From NCBI GenBank assembly GCA_005879805.1, contig VBKL01000077.1:1-38978 (forward strand): a DNA stretch of 38,978 bases, read 5' to 3'. The notes beneath the pieces are model-generated. The model did no database searches. It was given only the letters and a program-made list of their open reading frames with translations, and was not told the origin of the DNA. Shown piece by piece: positions 13,238-19,722 of this stretch. The stretch's first letter is position 1. Every line of letters begins with the position of its first letter. The position numbers and the translations under genes were made by a program. The DNA is from Deltaproteobacteria bacterium. GTDB lineage: Bacteria > Myxococcota > Myxococcia > Myxococcales > 40CM-4-68-19.

Positions 13238-14503
13238 ATGACCGAATCCCTTCGCCGCGTAACGCCGTTCTTCCTCGCCGCGCTGGCGGTCTGCTCGCCG
13301 GTTGCCTGCAAGCACAGCCGGACCCCGGACGCGCAGCCCTCGGTCCAGCGCGCCTCGGTCGTTTCGGTTCCCGCGCCCTCGGCATCGACCGCGAAGCCCA
13401 TCGACGCCTCCGACGCCGTCCGCGGCGCGGACCGCCCCGCGCCGACGCCGCGGCCGGCTCTCTGTCTGGTGACGACGGGTGGCCAGGACGCCCCGGTTCC
13501 CGATCTGCTCGAGCAGGCCGCCCGCGAGTTCGAGAAGGGCCGCTTCGAGGGCGCGCTGGAATGCGCCCGGGAAGCCTCCCGCCTCGACCCGCAGAGCGTC
13601 GCCGCCCATCACTTCCGCGGCGCCTCCCTCGCCGAGCTCGGGCACCTGGACGAGGCGCGGACCGCTTACGCGCGCGCCCTGGTCCTCGACCCGGACGATC
13701 CCGAAGTCTTGCGCTCCGCGGCCGACCTGCACGTCCGCAGGCTCGGGGCTCGCGACGATCTCGAGCTCGCCCTCGCCTACGTGCAGCGCGGGTTGGTACG
13801 CGCGCAGAAGCTGAAGGACCGCGCGCTCCTCAAGGATCTGTACCTGCTCCAGGCGATGGCGCACGACGATCTCGGGCGGCCCGCCGACGCGCTCGTCGCC
13901 GCCAACCGCTCTCTCGACTACGACATGCACGACCGCGAGGCCCGCCGGGAGAAGGGCGTCGCGCTCTTCGAGCTGTGCCGTTTCGGCGAGGCCAAGGTGG
14001 AGCTGGCAAAGCTCGCCTCCGACGAGCCCGACGCCTGGGCAGAGCATTACCTCGGCCTCATTGCCGAGCGCTCCCACGACGACGTCGCGGCCGCGCAGCA
14101 CTTCGCCCGCGCGCAAAAGCTCGACCCGGAAGCCTTCCGGCCTTCGCCTGCGCCCTCCGTCTCGGCGTTCGCAAAGGTGGTGCAGGAAGAGGTGTCGAAG
14201 CTTCCCAAGGAAGTCCAGCAAGGCCTCACGCAGAGCAAGTTCGCGGTCATCGACCTGCCCGACCAGAGCGACTTGACGGCGACCGATCCGCCGCTCTCGC
14301 CCGGCATCCTCGGGCTCTTCCGCCCGCCGCCCGACGGCGCTCCGGCCACGGACAAGCCCGCCATCTTCCTCTACCGTCGCAACCTCGCACGGGCCGCGCA
14401 TACCGACGAGGAGCTGCACCGCGAAGTCCGCGATACCTTGCTGCACGAGGTGGGGCACCTCAACGGCGAGGACGACGATCAGCTGCGCGATCGCGGTCTG
14501 TGA
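13238..14503 (+). CDS. TPR lipoprotein with C-terminal zincin-like metallopeptidase domain
   Basis: Predicted 421 residues. A type-II signal peptide (MTESLRRVTPFFLAALAVC, lipobox SPVAC) would anchor it in the envelope. A Pro/Ala/Ser-rich linker follows, then about five tetratricopeptide repeats (roughly residues 85-290; for example FRGASLAELGHLDEARTAYA). The C-terminal domain ends in TLLHEVGHLNGEDDDQLRDR. The HExGH plus downstream acidic residues match the small zincin-like family often called metallopeptidase family protein. That domain is usually a stand-alone cytosolic protein of about 110-130 residues, so fusion to secreted TPRs is notable. The zinc-binding H-E-H is present. Substrate and activity are unknown. 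moaC follows after 28 bases. Confidence 0.82.
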   Translation: MTESLRRVTPFFLAALAVCSPVACKHSRTPDAQPSVQRASVVSVPAPSASTAKPIDASDAVRGADRPAPTPRPALCLVTTGGQDAPVPDLLEQAAREFEKGRFEGALECAREASRLDPQSVAAHHFRGASLAELGHLDEARTAYARALVLDPDDPEVLRSAADLHVRRLGARDDLELALAYVQRGLVRAQKLKDRALLKDLYLLQAMAHDDLGRPADALVAANRSLDYDMHDREARREKGVALFELCRFGEAKVELAKLASDEPDAWAEHYLGLIAERSHDDVAAAQHFARAQKLDPEAFRPSPAPSVSAFAKVVQEEVSKLPKEVQQGLTQSKFAVIDLPDQSDLTATDPPLSPGILGLFRPPPDGAPATDKPAIFLYRRNLARAAHTDEELHREVRDTLLHEVGHLNGEDDDQLRDRGL

Positions 14504-14531
14504 GAAGACACCTCTGGGAGAAGTTGCGCTC

Positions 14532-15059
14532 GTGAAGATGATCGACGTCGGTGAGAAGGAACGGACCTCGCGCATCGCGGTCGCGCGAGCCGAGCTGCGC
14601 TGCAGCAAGGAAGCGCTGAAGCTCCTCAACGAGGGCCGGCTGGAGAAGGGCGACGCGCTCGCCGCGGCCCGCATCTCCGGCATCATGGCCGCGAAGCACA
14701 CGCCCGCGCTGCTGCCGCTCTGCCACACCATCGCGCTTGCCGGCGCCGACGTGGACGTTGCCGCCGACGAGCCCGCGGGCCTGGTCCGCATCGAGGCGCG
14801 GGTCCACGCGATCGAGCGCACCGGGGTCGAGATGGAAGCGCTCACGGCCGCCTGCGCCGCCGCGCTCACCGTCTACGACATGATGAAGCGCCACGACCGC
14901 GGCATGGAGCTCATTTCGCTCCGGCTGGTGCGCAAGTCCGGCGGCCGCAGCGGCGAGTGGCACCGGCCCGACGAAGAAGCACGCGCCCGCGAGACGGCGT
15001 CCACCGCGCGCTGGGAAGAGCCGGCGCCGAAGGCCGCGAAGAAACCGCCCAAGCCCTAG
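14532..15059 (+). CDS. moaC: cyclic pyranopterin monophosphate synthase
   Basis: MoaC converts the MoaA product into cyclic pyranopterin monophosphate, the second part of the first stage of molybdenum cofactor synthesis. The protein shows KMIDVGEKERTSRIA, LEKGDALAAARISGIMAAKHT, LLPLCHTIAL, the substrate-binding GVEMEALTA and the catalytic LTVYDMMKRHDRGM (Asp and Lys). The C-terminus is extended by a charged Pro/Lys/Ala tail of about 25 residues. The start is GTG 14532 with ATG 14538 as alternative; GGGAG lies about 12 bases upstream. No other moa gene is in the window, so it sits apart from its pathway partners. Confidence 0.95.
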   Translation: MKMIDVGEKERTSRIAVARAELRCSKEALKLLNEGRLEKGDALAAARISGIMAAKHTPALLPLCHTIALAGADVDVAADEPAGLVRIEARVHAIERTGVEMEALTAACAAALTVYDMMKRHDRGMELISLRLVRKSGGRSGEWHRPDEEARARETASTARWEEPAPKAAKKPPKP

Positions 15060-15087
15060 TAGCGAGGGAGGTCGAAGACGTCCCTCA

Positions 15088-16026
15088 TCAACGGCCGTGC
15101 GCGCCGTGCGAGAGGAACCGCTCGGCGTCGATCGCCGCCATGCAGCCGGTTCCCGCCGCCGTCACCGCCTGCCGGTAGGTCGGGTCTGCCGCGTCTCCCG
15201 ACGCGAACACGCCCGGAACGCTGGTCTTCGTCGAGCCCGGCTGCACCTTGATGTAGCCGACCGCGTCGGTCTCCAGCTGGCCGCGGAAGAGCTCCGTGTT
15301 GGGCTCGTGGCCGATGGCGATGAAGAGGCCCTTCATCGGATGGGTGCGGGTCTGCCCGTTGGTCGTGTCGCGCGTCTTGACGCCGGTGACGCCGGACTTC
15401 TTGTCGCCGAGGATCTCCACCACGTCCTGGTTCCACTCCCAGGCGATCTTCGGATTCGCGAGCGCGCGCTGCTGCATGACCTTGCTCGCGCGGAGCTCGT
15501 GGCGGCGGTGGATGACGGTCACCTTGGCGGCCATCTTGGTGAGGAAGAGCGCCTCCTCCATTGCGGTATCGCCGCCGCCGACCACGCCGATCTCCTTGTC
15601 GCGGAAGAAGAACCCGTCGCAGGTCGCGCAGGCCGACACGCCGCGGCCGCTGAGCTCCTTTTCGGAGGGCAGATCGAGCCACTTCGCCGACGCGCCGGTG
15701 GCGACGATCACCGACTCCGCCCGCATCCCGCCTCCGCTCCACTCGACGAGGAAGGGACGCTCGCGCAGATCCACCTTGGTGACCACGTCGTCGATGATGT
15801 GGGTCCCGAACCGCTCCGCCTGGGCGCGGAAGAGGTCCATCAGCTCCGGCCCGAGGATGCCCTTGGGGAACCCGGGATAGTTCTCGACGTCGGTGGTGAT
15901 CGTCAGCTGCCCGCCGGGCTGCAGGCCGCTGAAGAGGACCGGCTTGAGATTCGCCCGCGCCGCATAGACGGCGGCCGTATACCCGGCGGGCCCGCTTCCG
16001 ATGATGACGACCTGGTGCTTCTCCAA
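15088..16026 (-). CDS. trxB: thioredoxin-disulfide reductase
   Basis: TrxB passes electrons from NADPH through FAD to thioredoxin. The 312-residue protein has the FAD motif GSGPAGYTAA, QPGGQL, ENYPGFP, the redox pair CATC (about Cys133 and Cys136), the NADPH motif GGGDTAMEEA, HRRHELRAS and the C-terminal GVFASGDAAD with YRQAVTAAGTGCMAA. An ATG at 16035 is in frame, but its AAGGAG abuts it with no spacer. The TTG at 16026 has that same AAGGAG at a nine-base distance and starts MEKHQVVIIG, so I prefer TTG. It converges with moaC and is divergent from the cyclic-nucleotide-binding gene. Confidence 0.95.
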   Translation of the reverse strand: MEKHQVVIIGSGPAGYTAAVYAARANLKPVLFSGLQPGGQLTITTDVENYPGFPKGILGPELMDLFRAQAERFGTHIIDDVVTKVDLRERPFLVEWSGGGMRAESVIVATGASAKWLDLPSEKELSGRGVSACATCDGFFFRDKEIGVVGGGDTAMEEALFLTKMAAKVTVIHRRHELRASKVMQQRALANPKIAWEWNQDVVEILGDKKSGVTGVKTRDTTNGQTRTHPMKGLFIAIGHEPNTELFRGQLETDAVGYIKVQPGSTKTSVPGVFASGDAADPTYRQAVTAAGTGCMAAIDAERFLSHGAHGR

Positions 16027-16102
16027 CGGGACCATCTCCTTGGGGACCGTTCGATGCCACAGTCCTCGCCAGGTTGCCAGCTACGCGAAGGCGGGCTCCA
16101 TT

Positions 16103-16111
16103 TGCTACACT
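16103..16111 (+). promoter_or_regulatory. extended -10 promoter of the cyclic-nucleotide-binding gene
   Basis: TGCTACACT: TG, one base, TACACT, about 28 bases before the TTG start, in an otherwise non-coding stretch between divergent genes. The nearest -35-like TTGCCA (16074-16079) is 26 bases away, too far for a normal spacer. Confidence 0.5.
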
Positions 16112-16138
16112 TCCCTTCTGCGGGGGCGAAAGGATCAC

Positions 16139-16600
16139 TTGGACCCGGCCCAGCTCAAGCAGGTGCCGCTGTTCGCGAACCTGACTGCGGACCATCTGCA
16201 GAAGGTTGCCGCCATCGCCATGCCCAGAATCCTCAAGATGGGCGAGCACGTCTTCCGGGAAGGCGAGATCGGCACCGAGATGTACATCATCGGGACGGGC
16301 AAGGTGCGCATCTCCAAGATGGTTCCCGGGGTCGGCGAGGAAGCCCTCGCCATACTCGATGCCGGCAGCTACTTCGGCGAGATGGCCCTCATCGACGACA
16401 CGCCGAGGTCCGCGGACGCGACCGCGCAGCAGAGCTGCTCGCTCTACGTCATCCAGAAGACCGACCTCGAGCAGCTGATGTTCCAGCACAAGGATCTCGC
16501 CTACGAGCTGCTCTGGACGTTCGTGCGCACGCTCTCCGCGCGGCTCCGCGAGACGAACGACAAGATCAAGGCCTTCTTCGCCATCTCCGCGCGGTTCTGA
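16139..16600 (+). CDS. single-domain cyclic-nucleotide-binding protein
   Basis: A 153-residue protein consisting almost entirely of a CRP/PKA-type cyclic-nucleotide-binding fold: VFREGEIGTEMYIIGTGKVRI, then the phosphate-binding cassette FGEMALIDDTPRSADATA with Glu81 and Arg90, then the C-terminal helices. There is no helix-turn-helix, kinase or transporter domain, so it cannot act like CRP on its own. TTG at 16139 has AAGGA (16129-16133) at about five to six bases. Alternatives upstream in frame would cross the promoter. It probably acts by binding a partner. The next gene is radC, 78 bases on. Confidence 0.88.
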   Translation: MDPAQLKQVPLFANLTADHLQKVAAIAMPRILKMGEHVFREGEIGTEMYIIGTGKVRISKMVPGVGEEALAILDAGSYFGEMALIDDTPRSADATAQQSCSLYVIQKTDLEQLMFQHKDLAYELLWTFVRTLSARLRETNDKIKAFFAISARF

Positions 16601-16678
16601 TCGAGCGCCTCGATGTGGAACGGGGTCCCATCCTGACACGGGCCTCGCGCCGGCGTTCCACTCGGCGACCTTCGTGGC

Positions 16679-17368
16679 ATGGACGCTGCACAGCGGCGCT
16701 GCATGCCGCACGAATGGCGAATCCTGGAACAAGGGCCCGAGGCCCTCACCGACATCGACCTCGTCGCCTCGCTCTTGACGCGGTCGTCGCGCCGCTGCGG
16801 ACCCGAGCAGATCGCGGCCCGCGTCCTGGCAACGGGACTGTCGGCGCTGCGGCGCGCTTCACCCGGGGAATTGCTCTCGATCGAAGGGATGCGCGAGCGC
16901 GACGCCGCGCGAGTGCTCGCCGCGCTGGAGTTGGGCAGGCGGGTCGCGCAAGCCACCGCTCCGCGACGCGAACGGCTCCTCCACCCGGCCGACATGGCCG
17001 CGCAGATCGCGCCGCGCCTCGCCCATCTCGCGCACGAGGAGTTCTGGACCATCCTGCTCACCTCGCGCCTGGAAATCGTGCGCTCGGTGCCCATCGCGCG
17101 AGGCGGACTGAGCCAGTGCTCGGTGTTGCCGCGGGAAGCGTTCGCGCCGGCGGTGCTCCACCGCGTCCCGCGCGTGGCGTTCGCGCACAACCATCCTTCC
17201 GGCGATCCGCTGCCCTCGGCCGACGACGTGCGCCTCGGCGCGGCGCTCGACGATGCCGGACGGACGCTCGGCATCGAGGTGGTCGATCACATCGTCCTCG
17301 CGGACGGAGCCTTTCACAGCGCACGCCAGGGGCCGGGACTCTTGCCTCGCGCCGCCGCGGCGGCGTGA
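16679..17368 (+). CDS. radC: RadC-like JAB/MPN-domain protein
   Basis: A 229-residue protein with an N-terminal helix-hairpin-helix-like region (about residues 20-85) and a C-terminal JAMM metallo-domain. The zinc ligands are readable in AHNHPSGDPLPSADD (His170, His172, Asp183), with the catalytic Glu at about 120 (HEEFW). Despite the name, a DNA-repair role for RadC is not established; it is a predicted Zn-dependent isopeptidase- or nuclease-like fold. It overlaps the possible GTG start of recQ by four bases (GTGA at 17365), so the two are probably one transcript. The start (ATG 16679 or 16703) is not fixed, since neither has a clear ribosome-binding site. Confidence 0.88.
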   Translation: MDAAQRRCMPHEWRILEQGPEALTDIDLVASLLTRSSRRCGPEQIAARVLATGLSALRRASPGELLSIEGMRERDAARVLAALELGRRVAQATAPRRERLLHPADMAAQIAPRLAHLAHEEFWTILLTSRLEIVRSVPIARGGLSQCSVLPREAFAPAVLHRVPRVAFAHNHPSGDPLPSADDVRLGAALDDAGRTLGIEVVDHIVLADGAFHSARQGPGLLPRAAAAA

Positions 17369-17379
17369 AGGAGACGGGA

Positions 17380-19155
17380 ATGGAAGAGCGGTTCGATCTC
17401 GAAGCGGCGTTGCGCAGTCATCTCGGGTACCAGAGCTTCCGGCCCGGCCAGGAAGAGATCGTGCGGTCGGTGCTCTCGGGGCGACCGACCATCGCGGTGA
17501 TGCCGACGGGGTCCGGCAAGAGCCTCTGCTACCAGCTGCCCGCCGTGCTCCTCGAGGGCACCACCATCGTCGCCTCACCGCTCGTGGCGCTCATGAAGGA
17601 TCAATCCGACGCGCTTGCTCTGCGGGGTATCGCCGCAACCTTCGTGAACAGCTCGCTCCCCGATACCGAGCGCCACGATCGGCAGGAAAGGATTCGCCGG
17701 GGCGAGTTCAAGATCGTCTACGTCGCTCCGGAGCGGTTCCGCTCCGCCTCCTTCCGGGCCTGCGTGGCGGGCGTGCGCGTTCCGCTCTTCGCCATCGACG
17801 AGGCGCACTGCATCTCGTCCTGGGGCCACGACTTCCGGCCCGACTATCTCCGCCTCGCCGAAGCCCGCGGCCATCTGCGGGCCGAGCGCATCCTGGCGCT
17901 CACCGCGACGGCGACTCCGGAGGTGCGCGGCGACATCGCCCGCGCCCTCGCGCTGGAGGATCCCCGCGTCTTCGTCTCGGGTTTCGATCGGCCCAATCTC
18001 TTTCTCGAGGTCCTGCGGGTTCCCGGCGACGAGGAGAAGCTCGGCCGGATCCTCGCGCTCGCGCGCAAGGGCGGACCGGGGCTCGTCTACACGGCGACGC
18101 GCAAGAACGTCGGCAAGGTGGTGGCCGCGCTCCGCCGCAACGGCGTCCTCGCCCTCGGGTATCACGCGGGCATGGACGACGCGGAGCGGACCGAAGTGCA
18201 GGACCGCTTCCACGGAGGCGAGGCGCCCATCGTCGTCGCGACCAACGCCTTCGGGATGGGCGTCGACCGCGGCGATGTCCGGTTCGTCGCGCACTTCGAC
18301 GTTCCGCGATCGCTCGAGGCCTGGTACCAGGAGATCGGCAGGGCAGGGCGCGACGGACGACCGAGCCTCGCGCTGCTCCTCTTCAACTTCGCCGACGTCG
18401 CGATGCAGCGCCGGATGATCGAGGCGAGCCACCCCCGCGAGCCGCTCTTGCGCAAGCTCTGGGAGGAGGCGCGGGAGATGGGCGAAGGCGCAACCGACGC
18501 GCTCGCGGAACGGGCCGGCGCAAGGCCACAGGACGCGCAGGCGGCGCTCAAGCTCTTCTCTCGCGGCGGCCATCTCGAGCGCGGACGCGGGCGCGATGCG
18601 CAGTCCTTCACGGTCTCGTCCACGGACGTCGCCTTCGACGACCTGGGGATCGATCTCGAGACCGGAGCGGCGCGGCTGCTCCACGAGCGCCGCATGCTCG
18701 ACCGGATGGTCCGATTCGCCGACGAGAAGTCCTGCCGCAGGCGGGCCGTGCTGCGGTACTTCGGCGATCCGGCGGCTCCCGCGTCCTGCAACGCCTGCGA
18801 CCTCTGCGTCGGAGCGCAGGCTCCGCAGGCGGAACCCATCGTCGTCGCCAGCTCGCGCACGAAGCGCGAAGCGGCCGCGGAGGCCGCGCCGCTCGACGCT
18901 GATTTCAATCCCGAAGCGTTCCAGGCGCTGCGAACCTTGCGCACGCAGATCGCGCGCGAGGATCGGGTGCCGCCCTACGTGGTCTTCCACGACTCGACTT
19001 TGCGCGCCCTCGCGCACGCCTTGCCGACCGACGAACCCACCTTCCTCGCCGTCCGCGGCGCGGGAGCGGGTCGCTGGCAGAAGTACGGGGACCGCGTCGT
19101 TTCCGCGCTGGCCCCGTTCGTGGCCCAACGGGCGGAAGGAGCGCCTCCCGCGTGA
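17380..19155 (+). CDS. recQ: ATP-dependent DNA helicase RecQ
   Basis: RecQ unwinds DNA 3' to 5' in recombination and fork repair. The 591-residue protein has motif 0 (FRPGQEEIV), Walker A MPTGSGKS with Lys47, DEAH at 140-143 (AIDEAHCISSWGHDFRP), TATATPEV and QEIGRAGRDG. The zinc-binding cysteines are Cys449 and the CNACDLC cluster at about 469-475, followed by a winged-helix segment. A single HRDC domain runs from about 508 to 575. GGAGACGGGA precedes ATG 17380; GTG 17365 overlapping radC is an alternative. With radC, ssb and, further off, recA it forms a DNA-metabolism neighbourhood. Confidence 0.97.
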   Translation: MEERFDLEAALRSHLGYQSFRPGQEEIVRSVLSGRPTIAVMPTGSGKSLCYQLPAVLLEGTTIVASPLVALMKDQSDALALRGIAATFVNSSLPDTERHDRQERIRRGEFKIVYVAPERFRSASFRACVAGVRVPLFAIDEAHCISSWGHDFRPDYLRLAEARGHLRAERILALTATATPEVRGDIARALALEDPRVFVSGFDRPNLFLEVLRVPGDEEKLGRILALARKGGPGLVYTATRKNVGKVVAALRRNGVLALGYHAGMDDAERTEVQDRFHGGEAPIVVATNAFGMGVDRGDVRFVAHFDVPRSLEAWYQEIGRAGRDGRPSLALLLFNFADVAMQRRMIEASHPREPLLRKLWEEAREMGEGATDALAERAGARPQDAQAALKLFSRGGHLERGRGRDAQSFTVSSTDVAFDDLGIDLETGAARLLHERRMLDRMVRFADEKSCRRRAVLRYFGDPAAPASCNACDLCVGAQAPQAEPIVVASSRTKREAAAEAAPLDADFNPEAFQALRTLRTQIAREDRVPPYVVFHDSTLRALAHALPTDEPTFLAVRGAGAGRWQKYGDRVVSALAPFVAQRAEGAPPA

Positions 19156-19190
19156 TGACCGCGGGTGGATGGTGGAGCGTCGGACGCGCG

Positions 19191-19199
19191 TGCTAAAGC
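19191..19199 (+). promoter_or_regulatory. possible extended -10 for ssb
   Basis: TGCTAAAGC, 32 bases before the ssb ATG and just after the recQ stop. The first two and the TAAA positions fit; the last base does not, and no -35 is evident. Confidence 0.3.
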
Positions 19200-19230
19200 G
19201 AAGCAGCATCTACCTTGGAGAGGCCCCCTC

Positions 19231-19713
19231 ATGGCTGGAAGCGTCAACAAAGTGATCCTGATCGGTCATCTCGGGAAGGACCCCGAGGTGCGCTACACGC
19301 CGAATGGTCAGGCGGTGGCGAACTTTACCGTCGCGACCAATGACTCCTGGACCGACAAGGCGGGCCAGAAGCAGGACCGCACGGAGTGGCACCGGGTAGT
19401 CGTCTGGGCCAAGCTCGCGGAGCTTTGCGGTGAGTACCTGAGCAAGGGCCGCCAGGTGTATCTGGAAGGCCGCCTGCAGACGCGCGAGTGGACCAACAAG
19501 GAAGGCGTGAAGCAGTACACGACCGAGGTGGTTGCGAACCAGGTCGTCTTCCTCTCCGGAGGAGAGCGCGGGCAGGGCCGCGGTTCGTCGCGCGGTGCCG
19601 CTGCGGGCGCGGGCGCGGGCGGGGACGACTTCGGTCAGCCGCCGCCACAGTTCGACGAGTCGCCGGGGCCGGGCGCGGGCGGCGGCAAGGCGGAGGACGA
19701 CATCCCGTTCTGA
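19231..19713 (+). CDS. ssb: single-stranded DNA-binding protein
   Basis: SSB coats single-stranded DNA in replication and repair and recruits partners through its C-terminal tip. The 160-residue protein has a complete OB fold ([44 protein letters not shown], about residues 1-108). A Gly/Arg/Ala/Pro-rich flexible linker (about 110-150) and the conserved acidic tip DDIPF follow. GGAGAGG lies about eight bases before ATG 19231; the longer in-frame ATG at 19165 would add unrelated sequence. It follows recQ by 75 bases. The stop is nine bases from the convergent dacB stop, with no terminator between. Confidence 0.96.
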   Translation: MAGSVNKVILIGHLGKDPEVRYTPNGQAVANFTVATNDSWTDKAGQKQDRTEWHRVVVWAKLAELCGEYLSKGRQVYLEGRLQTREWTNKEGVKQYTTEVVANQVVFLSGGERGQGRGSSRGAAAGAGAGGDDFGQPPPQFDESPGPGAGGGKAEDDIPF

Positions 19714-19722
19714 CGGACCCTC

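Noticed and set aside
12110..14869. 919-codon open frame on the minus strand
   Set aside because: It is antisense to three plausible plus-strand genes (TatD-like hydrolase, TPR-zincin, moaC) and shows no recognisable domain.
16074..16111. TTGCCA plus TACACT as a normal promoter pair
   Set aside because: The spacer is 26 bases, too long for a sigma-70 promoter; only the extended -10 is kept.
19590..19690. GGCGCGGGCGCGGGCG-type repeats in ssb as a DNA repeat element
   Set aside because: They encode the Gly/Ala/Arg linker of SSB in frame; ordinary low-complexity coding sequence.
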